A stretch of DNA of 58,617 nucleotides, taken from the NCBI GenBank assembly GCA_019694215.1, contig JAIBCK010000007.1:1-58617 (forward strand). The letters are read 5' to 3'. Position 1 is the first letter of the stretch. Every line of letters starts with the position of its first letter. Below the pieces are notes generated by a model, which saw nothing but the letters and a program-made list of their open reading frames with translations, had not been told where the DNA came from and made no database searches. Both the position numbers and the translations under genes were made by a program. Origin of the DNA: Thermoflexales bacterium. Its GTDB lineage: Bacteria > Chloroflexota > Anaerolineae > J036 > Brachytrichaceae. Below, piece after piece: positions 8,411-18,843 of this stretch.

Positions 8411-9230
8411 ACCGCGCGAGGTAGTAGACGACGACACCCGCCCACAGCAGCGAGTCGATGCGGTCGAAGACGCCGCCATGCCCCGGAATCAGCGCTCCGG
8501 AGTCTTTCGCGCCCGCCTCCCGCTTGATGAGCGACTCGGCGAGGTCGCCGAGCGTGCCAACCATGCCCGCTGCAAAAGCCAGGAACGTGCCCTTGACCGC
8601 GCCCACTTCGGGCACAAGCAGACCGAACACGAGCCCGCCAACCGTGGCCGCGACCACCCCGCCCCAGAAGCCCTCCCAGGTCTTTTTCGGGCTCAGGGCC
8701 GGCGCGAGCCGATGCCGGCCCCAACGGTGGCCGGCCAGATAGGCGGCGCTATCGGCCAGCCAGGTCGCGCCGACAGCGACGGTTGTCCAGGCCAGACCGG
8801 CCGGCGCATCACGCAACAACGCGAGATGTGCACTGCAGAAGCCAATGTATCCCCCGCTCAGGACGGTGGCCGCCCAGCCGGCGACATGCGAGGCCACATC
8901 CGCGGTTGTCCCGGAAACGTCCGTTGCGCGGGATACGATGTGGCGAAGCAGCGAGCCAAGCATCAGCAAGGCCAGGACCAGCCCGGGGACGGGTTCGATT
9001 GGCCGCAGCCAAACCAGCAGATATACGGCAGCGCCGATCAGGACAGCGATGGGCATGGAAACGAAGCGCCCCAGCCGCGCCTGTGCCATGGTCGCCATCT
9101 CGGTGATGGCAAGGCAACCGAGAACCAGGACGAAGCCCGCCCACCACAAGCCGCCCAGCAGGCCAACAGCGATGGTCACGGCACCGATTGCGATGCCGCT
9201 CAGGACGCGAACGCGAAGGCTTTCGCTCAC
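8397..9230 (-). CDS. cdsA: Phosphatidate cytidylyltransferase
   Basis: CdsA makes CDP-diacylglycerol from CTP and phosphatidate at the cytoplasmic membrane, the branch point for phospholipid synthesis. The protein of about 277 residues is mostly membrane-spanning. Its C-terminal family signature is complete: SPKKTWEGFWGG, then GDLAESLIKR, KDSG and PGHGGVFDRIDS. The start was set at GTG 9230, 7 nt after the uppS stop; the frame is open further into uppS but that part does not look like a CdsA N terminus. It is the last gene of the rpsB-tsf-pyrH-frr-uppS-cdsA series. Confidence 0.95.
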   Translation of the reverse strand: MSESLRVRVLSGIAIGAVTIAVGLLGGLWWAGFVLVLGCLAITEMATMAQARLGRFVSMPIAVLIGAAVYLLVWLRPIEPVPGLVLALLMLGSLLRHIVSRATDVSGTTADVASHVAGWAATVLSGGYIGFCSAHLALLRDAPAGLAWTTVAVGATWLADSAAYLAGHRWGRHRLAPALSPKKTWEGFWGGVVAATVGGLVFGLLVPEVGAVKGTFLAFAAGMVGTLGDLAESLIKREAGAKDSGALIPGHGGVFDRIDSLLWAGVVVYYLARFVGM

Positions 9231-9237
9231 GATGCCG

Positions 9238-9975
9238 TCAGCGGGCGGTGACGCCGCCGAAACGCCGTTCGCGGCGGCCAAAGTGCTCGATGGCCTTGCG
9301 CACTTCGCGCTCGTCAAAGTCGGGCCAGTACGTCTCCGTGACGTAGTACTCGGCGTAGGCCGCCTGCCAGATCAGGAAGTTGCTGGTGCGAAATTCGCCG
9401 CTGGTGCGAACGATCAAATCCGGATCGGGCAGATCTGCGGTGTAGAGGTGCCGGCTGATGGCATCCTCGTCGATGCGCTCGGGCGACGTGCCCGCCTCGA
9501 CCAGCGCGCGGACGGCATCAACGATCTCTGCGCGCCCGCCATAGTTGAGCGCCACATTGAGGATGATGCGATCGTTGTGCGCTGTGCGCGCAATGGCATT
9601 GCGGACGCCGGCCTGCAACGCCGGCGACAGCCGATCGATGCGGCCGAGGTGGCGGATCTGCACGCCATTCGAGTCGAGCTCGTCGATCTCGCGTTCGAGA
9701 ACATCCTGGAAGATCCCCATCAGACCGCTGACCTCATCCTGCGGCCGCGTCCAGTTCTCAGTCGAGAACGCGTACAGCGTCAGGACTTTTACGCCGCTTT
9801 CGACGCAGGCGCGCAGCACCCGTCGGATGTTCTCCGTCCCGGCCCGATGGCCAAAGATGCGCGGCCGGTTCTGGCGCTTTGCCCAACGGCCATTTCCATC
9901 CATGATGATGGCGATGTGCTGGGGCACGCGCTCAGAAGCGGTGGCTGGAGCGATCGCGGGTGCTGTTTGCCGCAT
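9238..9975 (-). CDS. uppS: Isoprenyl (undecaprenyl) diphosphate synthase
   Basis: This cis-prenyltransferase condenses isopentenyl diphosphate units to make the lipid carrier for wall precursors. The 245-residue protein has normal length. Motifs include [15 protein letters not shown] with the catalytic Asp, [17 protein letters not shown], and the C-terminal [22 protein letters not shown] and YWPDFDE. The N-terminal 18 residues are variable. It sits 26 nt after frr and 7 nt before cdsA, an arrangement conserved in many bacteria. Confidence 0.97.
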   Translation of the reverse strand: MRQTAPAIAPATASERVPQHIAIIMDGNGRWAKRQNRPRIFGHRAGTENIRRVLRACVESGVKVLTLYAFSTENWTRPQDEVSGLMGIFQDVLEREIDELDSNGVQIRHLGRIDRLSPALQAGVRNAIARTAHNDRIILNVALNYGGRAEIVDAVRALVEAGTSPERIDEDAISRHLYTADLPDPDLIVRTSGEFRTSNFLIWQAAYAEYYVTETYWPDFDEREVRKAIEHFGRRERRFGGVTAR

Positions 9976-10001
9976 GGGGCGTTTGGCGGAACTCGGAGAG
10001 A

Positions 10002-10568
10002 TCAGAGCTCGGTGATCTCCTTCTCCTTTCTGGCGGCGACTTCGTCAGCGTGGGCGGTCATCTTGTGGGTGAGGTTCTCGATCTCCTGCTTTCCCCGCTT
10101 GTGATCGTCCTCGCTGATCAGATCGCCCTCCTCATATTCCTTGAGCATCTCCATCGCATCGCGACGTTGATTGCGGATCTGGACCTTGGCTTCTTCAAGA
10201 CGTTTGTGCACGTGCCTGGCGATCTCCCTGCGTCGCTCGAGCGTGAGGGGCGGCAGCACCAGGCGCACCACCTTGCCATCGGTGTTCGGCGTGAGCTTGA
10301 GGTCCGAGGCCGAGATGGCCTTCTCGATGATGCGGATCGTGCCCGGGTCAAAGGGCTTGATGAGCAGCATCTGCGGCTCGGGGACGGAGATCGTCGCGAG
10401 CGTCTGGAGGGCCACGTGCGAGCCGTAATACTCGACCTGCAGCTTTTCAACGAGCGCCGGCGAGGCCCGACCGGTGCGAATCGCGTGGAAGTCGTTGTCC
10501 ATCGCTTCGATGGCTTTGTTCATGTGCGATTCGGTCTCATGAACCAGTTGTTTGATATCGTCTGACAT
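10002..10568 (-). CDS. frr: Ribosome recycling factor
   Basis: RRF dissolves the post-termination ribosome together with EF-G. The 188-residue protein contains the diagnostic [19 protein letters not shown] near the N terminus and [30 protein letters not shown] in the helical domain; each fits known RRF. The start was set at 10568 (MSDDIKQL) because GGTGGAG lies upstream; a GTG at 10580 would add four residues. It is separated from pyrH by 150 nt that may contain its own promoter. Confidence 0.97.
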   Translation of the reverse strand: MSDDIKQLVHETESHMNKAIEAMDNDFHAIRTGRASPALVEKLQVEYYGSHVALQTLATISVPEPQMLLIKPFDPGTIRIIEKAISASDLKLTPNTDGKVVRLVLPPLTLERRREIARHVHKRLEEAKVQIRNQRRDAMEMLKEYEEGDLISEDDHKRGKQEIENLTHKMTAHADEVAARKEKEITEL

Positions 10569-10628
10569 GCGAAACTCCACCTTACTGTAGCCTCAGGGGC
10601 CTTCCCGCCCCCGCAGAATGGCTGCCAA

Positions 10629-10656
10629 ATGCTATCACAACGGCCGTCGACAGCAA
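10629..10656 (-). promoter_or_regulatory. Weak candidate frr promoter (TTGCTG-N16-TAGCAT)
   Basis: This lies in the 150-nt gap between pyrH and frr, about 60 nt before the frr start. Both hexamers are only partial matches. Nothing else is visible in that gap. Confidence 0.3.
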
Positions 10657-10718
10657 ATGGCAGGCCCGGCGCGGCCCACCCCGCGCGTCAAGGGCTGTCG
10701 ATCGCTGTCTGGCGCTGA

Positions 10719-11447
10719 CTATCGGGTCGGATCCGGGGCGATGACCGTGCCGACGGGCTCGCCAATCACGGCCCGTTCGAGGCTGTTGGCCTGCCACAGA
10801 TCCATCACCATGATGGGCAGTTTGTTCTCCATGCACAGCGTGATCGCCGTGCTGTCCATCACCTGAACACCCATGTTGAGCGCTTCCAGATAGGACAGGC
10901 GTTCAAAGCGGCGGGCGTTGGGGTTTTTGCGTGGGTCCGTGTCGTAGACACCATCCACCTTGGTGGCCTTGATCATGATGTCGCAGTCGATTTCCATCGC
11001 CCGCAGCGCTCCGGCCGTATCGGTGGTGAAATACGGGTTGCCGGTGCCGGCGCCCAGGATGATGACGCGACCCTTCTCCATGTGTCGGATGGCGCGCAGG
11101 CGGATATAGGGTTCGGCGACCGAGCGAATCTCGATGGCCGTCTGCACCCGGGCGGCCACGCCGACCTGTTCGAAGGCGTCACGCAGCGCGAGCGCATTCA
11201 TCACCGTCGCCAGCATGCCGATCTGATCGGCGGTGGCGCGGTCCATGCCCAAGGCCAGCCCATCCTTGCCACGCCACCAGTTGCCGGCGCCAAGGACGAT
11301 GGCGACCTGGGTGCCCAGCTCGCGGACACGCTGCACTTTTTCAGCCACATCGCGCGCGAGCTGAGGCGCAATGCCCATGCCGCCCGGGCCAGCCAGCGCC
11401 TCACCCCCCAGCTTAAGCAGTACGCGCCTGTACTTTGCTTCCGCCAT
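10719..11447 (-). CDS. pyrH: UMP kinase
   Basis: PyrH phosphorylates UMP to UDP in pyrimidine nucleotide synthesis. The 242-residue protein belongs to the amino-acid kinase fold: [13 protein letters not shown] at the N terminus, [10 protein letters not shown], the [21 protein letters not shown] stretch, and [19 protein letters not shown] near the nucleotide site. The start was set at 11447 with GGGAGG a few bases upstream; the open frame before it runs back through the terminator and is not plausible as protein. It is separated from tsf by a strong terminator only 35 nt before its ATG. Confidence 0.97.
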   Translation of the reverse strand: MAEAKYRRVLLKLGGEALAGPGGMGIAPQLARDVAEKVQRVRELGTQVAIVLGAGNWWRGKDGLALGMDRATADQIGMLATVMNALALRDAFEQVGVAARVQTAIEIRSVAEPYIRLRAIRHMEKGRVIILGAGTGNPYFTTDTAGALRAMEIDCDIMIKATKVDGVYDTDPRKNPNARRFERLSYLEALNMGVQVMDSTAITLCMENKLPIMVMDLWQANSLERAVIGEPVGTVIAPDPTR

Positions 11448-11482
11448 GCCTACCTCCCTGCCCGCCCGCTTGGGAGCGGGGC

Positions 11483-11523
11483 AAAAAAAATCTCCCGAAT
11501 CGACCGTGCCGGTTCGGGAGATT
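11483..11523 (-). terminator. Intrinsic terminator between tsf and pyrH
   Basis: Perfect 11-bp arms (11489-11499 and 11513-11523) with a 13-nt loop are followed on the minus strand by a run of eight T. A second small hairpin (11465-11480) lies just after it and before the pyrH ribosome binding site. No promoter is evident in the 35 nt left, so pyrH probably depends on read-through. Confidence 0.93.
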
Positions 11524-11541
11524 CTATCCACAGTTTCTGGC

Positions 11542-12138
11542 CTATTCCCCGCCCAGTTGGTAGCGGGTGAAGCGCCGAATCACCACGTTCTCACCGATCT
11601 TGGCGATCCCGTTCTTGACGAGTTCGGAGATGGTCATCGCGTCGTCCTTGACAAAGGCCTGCTCCATGAGCACGACTTCCTTGATCCAGGCATCGACCTT
11701 GCCCTGAGCCGCGCGGGCGGCAATCTCAGGCTTCTTGCCCTGTTCGATGTATTCCTTGGCGAAGCGCGCCGTCTGCTCGGCCAGCGTCTCCGCGGAGATG
11801 TCCTCGCGGCGAACGTAGGTTGGGCCCGTTGACGCGATCTGAATCGCGATATCGTGCGCGAGCTCTTTGAACTCCGGCGTGCGCGCGACAAAGTCGGTCT
11901 CGCAGTTCACTTCGACGATGACGGCCATGCGGCCGCCCTGGTGCGCGTAGATTTCGATCTTGCCTTCATTGGCCTCGCGGCTGGCCTTCTTGACGGCGGC
12001 GGCCAGGCCCTTTTCCTTGAGGAACTCGACGGCCTTGTCCATGTCGCCGGCATGGAGGTCGAGCGCCTTCTTGCAATCAAGCATCCCCGCGCCAGTCATC
12101 TCGCGCAGGGTCTTGACCATCTCTGATGTCACAGCCAT
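11542..12138 (-). CDS. tsf: Translation elongation factor Ts
   Basis: EF-Ts recycles EF-Tu by GDP/GTP exchange. The 198-residue protein is of the short type also found in Thermus, with a single core subdomain. It starts with the UBA-like segment ending [15 protein letters not shown], followed by the signature [18 protein letters not shown] precedes the start. It is 48 nt downstream of rpsB, with which it is doubtless co-transcribed, and it is followed by a strong terminator. Confidence 0.97.
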   Translation of the reverse strand: MAVTSEMVKTLREMTGAGMLDCKKALDLHAGDMDKAVEFLKEKGLAAAVKKASREANEGKIEIYAHQGGRMAVIVEVNCETDFVARTPEFKELAHDIAIQIASTGPTYVRREDISAETLAEQTARFAKEYIEQGKKPEIAARAAQGKVDAWIKEVVLMEQAFVKDDAMTISELVKNGIAKIGENVVIRRFTRYQLGGE

Positions 12139-12186
12139 GTCACTTTCATCCTTTCGCGGCCGGACGAATCCGGCGGCATGCTCGGC

Positions 12187-12981
12187 TTATTCTTCCTCAC
12201 CCGGGTCAAACGAACGCGTCGTGTCGCCGAGCGCGGCCGTGTCTTCGGTCTGAGCGTCCTTCTCGGCCAGCGCGGCATCTGTCTGATCGCTGCCCTTGCG
12301 CAGATGCAGGCCTTCCATCGCTGCCGTCGCCATCGCCTCGACGATCAGCTTGATCGCACGGATCGCGTCATCGTTGGCCGGGATGACATAGTCGACGCCT
12401 GAAGGGTCACAGTTTGTATCCACCATCGCGATGACGGGGATGCCCAGCTTGTTGGCTTCCTTGATGGCGTTGGCCTCGCGCGAGACATCGACGATGAAGA
12501 GCGCATCGGGGAGACGCTTCATGGTCTTGATGCCACCCATGCGGCGGTTCATCTTGGTCATTTCGCGGTCGCTGAGCAGGGCTTCCTTCTTGGTGAAGCG
12601 CTCGAGCTCGCCGCGCTCCTTCTGCCCTTCGAGCTCGCCGAGGCGATCGAGGCGGCTCTTGATCGTGCGCCAGTTGGTCAGCGTGCCACCGAGGAAGCGC
12701 TCGGTGATGTAGGGCTGGCCACTGCGCTGGCACTGCGTGATGATCGGCTCCTGCGCCTGGCGCTTGGTGCCAACGAAGAGAACAAACCCGCCGCGGGCGA
12801 CGATGTCGCGCACGAGCGCGGCGGCATGGTCAATTGCGACGATGGTCTGCTGCAGGTCGATGATGTGTACGCCGTTCCGCTCGGTGAAAATGAACGGCTT
12901 CATCTTTGGGTTCCACCGCTTCGTGCGGTGGCCGAAGTGCACACCCGTCTCCAGGAGCGACTTCATCGGTACTACGGACAT
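12187..12981 (-). CDS. rpsB: 30S ribosomal protein S2
   Basis: S2 binds the head-body junction of the small ribosomal subunit. The protein of 264 residues carries the S2 hallmarks: [22 protein letters not shown] at the N terminus (residue 6 onward), [32 protein letters not shown], and [10 protein letters not shown] with [13 protein letters not shown]. The acidic C-terminal tail is variable in the family. The start at 12981 has AAGGAG upstream; the frame stays open to 13290 but this extension is unrelated to S2. The promoter is at 13140-13145, leaving a leader of about 150 nt. Confidence 0.97.
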   Translation of the reverse strand: MSVVPMKSLLETGVHFGHRTKRWNPKMKPFIFTERNGVHIIDLQQTIVAIDHAAALVRDIVARGGFVLFVGTKRQAQEPIITQCQRSGQPYITERFLGGTLTNWRTIKSRLDRLGELEGQKERGELERFTKKEALLSDREMTKMNRRMGGIKTMKRLPDALFIVDVSREANAIKEANKLGIPVIAMVDTNCDPSGVDYVIPANDDAIRAIKLIVEAMATAAMEGLHLRKGSDQTDAALAEKDAQTEDTAALGDTTRSFDPGEEE

Positions 12982-13145
12982 ATGGAATTTCTCCTTGTGA
13001 TCCTCTGCGCGGGGGAGCCGTTTCAGGCCATACACGCCGACTTGCGGCGTCAGGAGTCGTATCCCCGGCACATGTTGGTTTGGGCCCGCCCCGTGGGCGA
13101 GCGTTTGCCCCTTGCGAGGCTGCCATTTGGGCGGCCGCGATTGTA
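12982..13145 (-). promoter_or_regulatory. rpsB promoter (TACAAT) and leader of about 150 nt
   Basis: TACAAT on the minus strand (13140-13145) is followed by a leader with a perfect 6-bp hairpin (ACGCCG, 5-nt loop, CGGCGT; 13034-13050) and AAGGAG before the start. The length and structure would suit feedback control by S2, as known for rpsB leaders elsewhere, but no specific motif was recognised. Confidence 0.4.
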
Positions 13146-13168
13146 TCACGCAGATACGGCGAAGGGGG

Positions 13169-13174
13169 TAGAAT
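13169..13174 (+). promoter_or_regulatory. -10 box (TAGAAT) of the acnA transcript
   Basis: TAGAAT lies 24 bp from the divergent rpsB -10. It ends 8 nt before a small ATG reading frame (13183) and about 165 nt before acnA, so the acnA mRNA would have a long leader. Confidence 0.45.
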
Positions 13175-13182
13175 CGCTGCCG

Positions 13183-13260
13183 ATGAGCGCTGCTGTGCAG
13201 GCGCCCCGCAAGGGCGACTCCCTCCAGGACAAGCAAACGCTGCGTGCGCGAGCCCCCTAG
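13183..13260 (+). CDS. Possible 25-residue leader peptide upstream of acnA
   Basis: The reading frame starts with ATG 8 nt after a TAGAAT box and ends with TAG 81 nt before acnA. It reads [11 protein letters not shown] and ends LRARAP; it has no cysteine, histidine or aromatic residue, so no obvious attenuation codons. It could be a leaderless upstream reading frame affecting acnA, or chance. Only the position supports it. The remaining 13261-13341 is an untranslated spacer with GGAG before acnA. Confidence 0.25.
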   Translation: MSAAVQAPRKGDSLQDKQTLRARAP

Positions 13261-13341
13261 CCCGCCCCGTGACGGCTTTGAGCCGCCCACCGCGTCGCCC
13301 CTTTTCGCGTATTCATCTCTCTTTTTCAGACTGGAGCCAAA

Positions 13342-16032
<2,691 letters not shown>

Positions 16033-16048
16033 TCGCCCTTCCCTGTCG

Positions 16049-16093
16049 AAAAACACCGCGGCCCGCGCAAACCAACCGGATGCGCGGGCCGCG
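16049..16093 (-). terminator. Terminator of the yeiH-like operon
   Basis: Perfect 13-bp arms (16057-16069 and 16081-16093, rich in G/C) enclose an 11-nt loop; on the minus strand they are followed by GTGTTTTT. On the plus strand there is no T-run, although the hairpin lies right after acnA. Confidence 0.8.
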
Positions 16094-16106
16094 TCACGTA
16101 CAGCGT

Positions 16107-17120
16107 CTACAGGCCGATGCCCAGCAGCTTGATCAGGATGGCGCTGAGGGCGATCATGACGGCCAGCGAGGCGACGACCGCGAGCGCAACCGGCCGGCCG
16201 ACCTTGCGCACCTGACGGAAGTCGACGCCGAGGCCGAGCGCGGCCATGGCGGCAATCGTCAACCAGCGGCTGACCTCGCGGATGGCATCCGCAACGTTTC
16301 CCGGCAGCAGCCCCGTCGAGCGGAGCACGGAGAGAATCACAAAGCCGATGATGAACCACGGCACGAAGCGGGTCAGGGTGAACTTTTCCCGTTTGCCGCC
16401 CTCGGCCCGCGCGCGCAGCAACGAGAAGGTGAGGACGACTGGGCCGATCATCAGCACGCGCACGAGCTTGACCAACGTGGCCGTGTCGCCGGCCAGCGCA
16501 CTGACCGAGTAGCCGGCGGCGACCACCTGGGGTACTGCATACACGCTCATCCCGGCCAGCACGCCATATTGCCGCTCCGTGTAGCCAAGCACCGCGTGGA
16601 AGACCGGCAGGGTCAGTACGACCAACACGCCGAGCACCGCCGTGAGCGAGATTGACGAGGCGATCTCCTCCTTGCTCGCACCAATCACGGGCGCGACGGA
16701 GGCGATCGCCGAGTTGCCGCAAATCGAATTGCCGACTGCAACCAGTGTGGCGAGGTTGTTGGAAAGGCCAAAGGCGCGCCCGATGCGTGTGCTGATCAGC
16801 AGAACAACGATAACAAGCGACACAATCATGATCAGCAGGATTGGCCCAGCCTTCATCAGGTCGGCGAAGTTGACCGATGCACCGAGCAACAACACCGCAA
16901 ATTCGAGGACCTGCTTGGCCGTGAAACTGACGCCAGCGGCTGCGGAGGCGGGCATGCCCCGAACCGTTCGAAAGAGCATCCCCAACAGGATGGCGATGAC
17001 CAGGCCCTCGATGATGGCCTGACGGAGGAACTGAATCTCGAGCAGCTGCAGGCCAAATGCCACAAGGCCAATGGCGGCGGCCAGCAAGATGCCGGGGAGG
17101 TGTTTGCGAAACCAGCTCAT
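16107..17120 (-). CDS. YeiH-family putative sulfate exporter
   Basis: This 337-residue integral membrane protein with about ten hydrophobic segments belongs to the YeiH/Cons_hypoth698 family. The family core GNSICGNSAIASVAP (about residues 131-145) is intact, as is the downstream YAVPQVVAAGYSVS segment. Family members are annotated as sulfate/sulfite exporters, but the substrate is not proven in general. It starts 4 nt after the mgtC-like gene stops, so it is the last gene of a cbpA-mgtC-yeiH unit and ends at a clear terminator. Confidence 0.88.
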   Translation of the reverse strand: MSWFRKHLPGILLAAAIGLVAFGLQLLEIQFLRQAIIEGLVIAILLGMLFRTVRGMPASAAAGVSFTAKQVLEFAVLLLGASVNFADLMKAGPILLIMIVSLVIVVLLISTRIGRAFGLSNNLATLVAVGNSICGNSAIASVAPVIGASKEEIASSISLTAVLGVLVVLTLPVFHAVLGYTERQYGVLAGMSVYAVPQVVAAGYSVSALAGDTATLVKLVRVLMIGPVVLTFSLLRARAEGGKREKFTLTRFVPWFIIGFVILSVLRSTGLLPGNVADAIREVSRWLTIAAMAALGLGVDFRQVRKVGRPVALAVVASLAVMIALSAILIKLLGIGL

Positions 17121-17124
17121 GGCA

Positions 17125-17823
17125 TCACACCCACGTCACGCGCTGGACGCCGGTTTGCTCGGCGACCTTGGCGATCACGCGGCCAGACAGCCCGAAGACC
17201 TTTTCGCGCTTGAATTTCACCTCGAAGCGCAGGGTCTTGCGATGGTTGGCGAGGTCGTAGTCCAGGTCGGCCTTCTTCACCCGCACGCCCTGCCCTTCGA
17301 TCACCTGACGCAACGCAAGGTCTTCGGGGCCATCGAGCGCCAGCTGTACCGTGACGACGGCATACCAGTCATTCTTGACGCGACCTTCGACACGCGGCAG
17401 GGCGACCAGAATGAACAACGCAACCAGAACACCCACGGCACCGATCAACCACTGGCCACCGCCAAACGCGAGGCCGAGCATCGAGACGTACCACAGGGTG
17501 GCTGCAGTGGTGACGCCTTGCACGCGGTTGCCCTGGCGAACGATGGCTCCGGCCCCGAGAAAGCCCATCCCGCTCAAGACGCCCTGGGCGAGGCGTGCCG
17601 GATCAGGTCGGGTGCCGGAGTTGGCCGAGATGTCAACGACATAGTCAAACAGCGACTCTGAAATCAGCATCGCAACGCAAGCTGCAACGGCAACCAGGAT
17701 GGTGGTTCGCATGCCAGCAGCGCGACCATGGCTTTCACGCTCGATGCCCACAAGCGCGCCGGCCGCCAGGGCGGCCAGCACACGCAGAAGAATCTGCTCA
17801 ATTGGTACGTAGGAATGAATCAT
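17125..17823 (-). CDS. MgtC/SapB-family membrane protein
   Basis: This 232-residue protein has an N-terminal half of four to five membrane helices with the MgtC signature: ALVGIERESHGRAAGMRTTILV, GMGFLGAGAI and GVTTAATLW. A soluble C-terminal domain of about 80 residues resembles the ACT-like domain found in MgtC homologues. MgtC proteins affect magnesium or phosphate homeostasis, partly through F-type ATPase; transport itself is doubtful. The ATG overlaps the cbpA stop (ATGA, 17820-17823), implying translational coupling. Confidence 0.9.
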   Translation of the reverse strand: MIHSYVPIEQILLRVLAALAAGALVGIERESHGRAAGMRTTILVAVAACVAMLISESLFDYVVDISANSGTRPDPARLAQGVLSGMGFLGAGAIVRQGNRVQGVTTAATLWYVSMLGLAFGGGQWLIGAVGVLVALFILVALPRVEGRVKNDWYAVVTVQLALDGPEDLALRQVIEGQGVRVKKADLDYDLANHRKTLRFEVKFKREKVFGLSGRVIAKVAEQTGVQRVTWV

Positions 17824-18740
17824 GAATAACGCCTGGCCATTTTTTCAAGTGCGCGACGGTCTTCGTCGGCGAGGTTTGCGGGCACCGAGATCTGGATCTT
17901 GAGATACAGGTCACCGTGCTCGCCCTTGACTGCAAGTCGTGGCATCCCCTTGCCACGCAGTCGGATCTGTTTTCCGGATGAGGTACCGGGCGGAATGCGG
18001 ACGACGAGGTTGCCGGCCAGCGTCTCCGCAGTCACTTCGCCGCCGAGCAGGGCGGTGAAGACATCCACATGCTGGGTGCGATACAGGTCATCGTCCCTGC
18101 GCTCGAAGACGGGATCGGCGGCCACCTGCACCACGAGATAAAGGTCGCCAGCGGCGCGCGCAGAACGGGCCCCCTGCCCCTTCACCCGGACCCGGGAGCC
18201 GGTCTTGACGCCGGGCGGGATGCTGACTTCAATCTCCTGATTGGCGCGGCGCACGAGACGGGTGGTGCCGTGAAAGGCCTCCTGCAACGTCAGCTCGACT
18301 TCCTGCTCGAGATCGGCACCTGCGCGGGCACCCGTGCCTTCCGCGCCGGCCATATTGCCAAAGAGCGTCTCGAAGATCGCCGAAGGGTCGAAGCCCGCCT
18401 CGCCAGGACCACTTCGTTGGCCGCCGGCACGGTTGGCCCGCGCGCTTTGCGCCTGGCGGAACATCTCCTGCCAGTCCATGCCACCGAAGCCACCCGCCCC
18501 GCCGCCCTGCTGCATGCGTTCGTAGTTCGGACCGAGCTGGTCATACATCCGGCGCTTATCCGGATCAGAGAGCGTCTCGTAGGCGGCATTGATCTCCTTG
18601 AAGCGCTCCTCGGACTGTTTGTCACCCTTGTTGACGTCGGGGTGATGCTGGCGGGCCAACTTGCGGTAGGCCTTTTTGATTGTGTCAGAATCCGCCTGAC
18701 GGTCAACGCCAAGTATCTTGTAGTAGTCCTTTGCTGCCAT
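17820..18740 (-). CDS. cbpA: DnaJ-class co-chaperone of the CbpA type
   Basis: This 306-residue Hsp40 stimulates DnaK. The J domain occupies residues 4-70 and has the essential HPD in ARQHHPDVNKGD. A Gly/Phe-rich linker (about 75-120) follows, then two beta-sandwich client-binding domains with VSIPPGVKTGSRVRVKGQG and VVRIPPGTSSGKQIRLRGKGMP. The zinc-finger Cys repeats of DnaJ proper are absent, so it is CbpA-like. A promoter with TTGGAC-N16-TACAAT lies upstream, with no CIRCE element. It leads the cbpA-mgtC-yeiH unit. Confidence 0.93.
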   Translation of the reverse strand: MAAKDYYKILGVDRQADSDTIKKAYRKLARQHHPDVNKGDKQSEERFKEINAAYETLSDPDKRRMYDQLGPNYERMQQGGGAGGFGGMDWQEMFRQAQSARANRAGGQRSGPGEAGFDPSAIFETLFGNMAGAEGTGARAGADLEQEVELTLQEAFHGTTRLVRRANQEIEVSIPPGVKTGSRVRVKGQGARSARAAGDLYLVVQVAADPVFERRDDDLYRTQHVDVFTALLGGEVTAETLAGNLVVRIPPGTSSGKQIRLRGKGMPRLAVKGEHGDLYLKIQISVPANLADEDRRALEKMARRYS

Positions 18741-18762
18741 TCTGGTTCGAACTCCGGCGCGG

Positions 18763-18790
18763 ATTGTATCGCTGATCGACCGCTGTCCAA
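18763..18790 (-). promoter_or_regulatory. cbpA promoter TTGGAC-N16-TACAAT
   Basis: A good -35 (TTGGAC, 18785-18790) and -10 (TACAAT, 18763-18768) on the minus strand give a leader of about 15 nt. Confidence 0.65.
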
Positions 18791-18828
18791 TGCACCGCGG
18801 TCGCCGGCGCGGCGGCGCTGCACGCGGC

Positions 18829-18834
18829 TACAAT
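18829..18834 (+). promoter_or_regulatory. -10 box (TACAAT) of recQ
   Basis: TACAAT ends 9 nt before the recQ ATG at 18844, and 3 nt before an in-frame GTG. No ribosome binding site fits, so the transcript is probably leaderless or nearly so. Confidence 0.5.
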
Positions 18835-18843
18835 CGCGTGCGC

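Noticed and set aside
7572-9251. 559-codon plus-strand frame opposite the regulator, methyltransferase and cdsA
   Set aside because: Antisense shadow with low-complexity Arg/Gln-rich translation and no start signal.
12187-13290. Long N-terminal extension of rpsB to 13290
   Set aside because: The extra residues do not resemble S2, and AAGGAG marks the start at 12981. The promoter at 13140-13145 lies inside the extension.
18741-18760. GGTTCGAACTCC resembling a tRNA T-arm
   Set aside because: No acceptor, D or anticodon arm surrounds it; it is the short leader of the cbpA-like gene.
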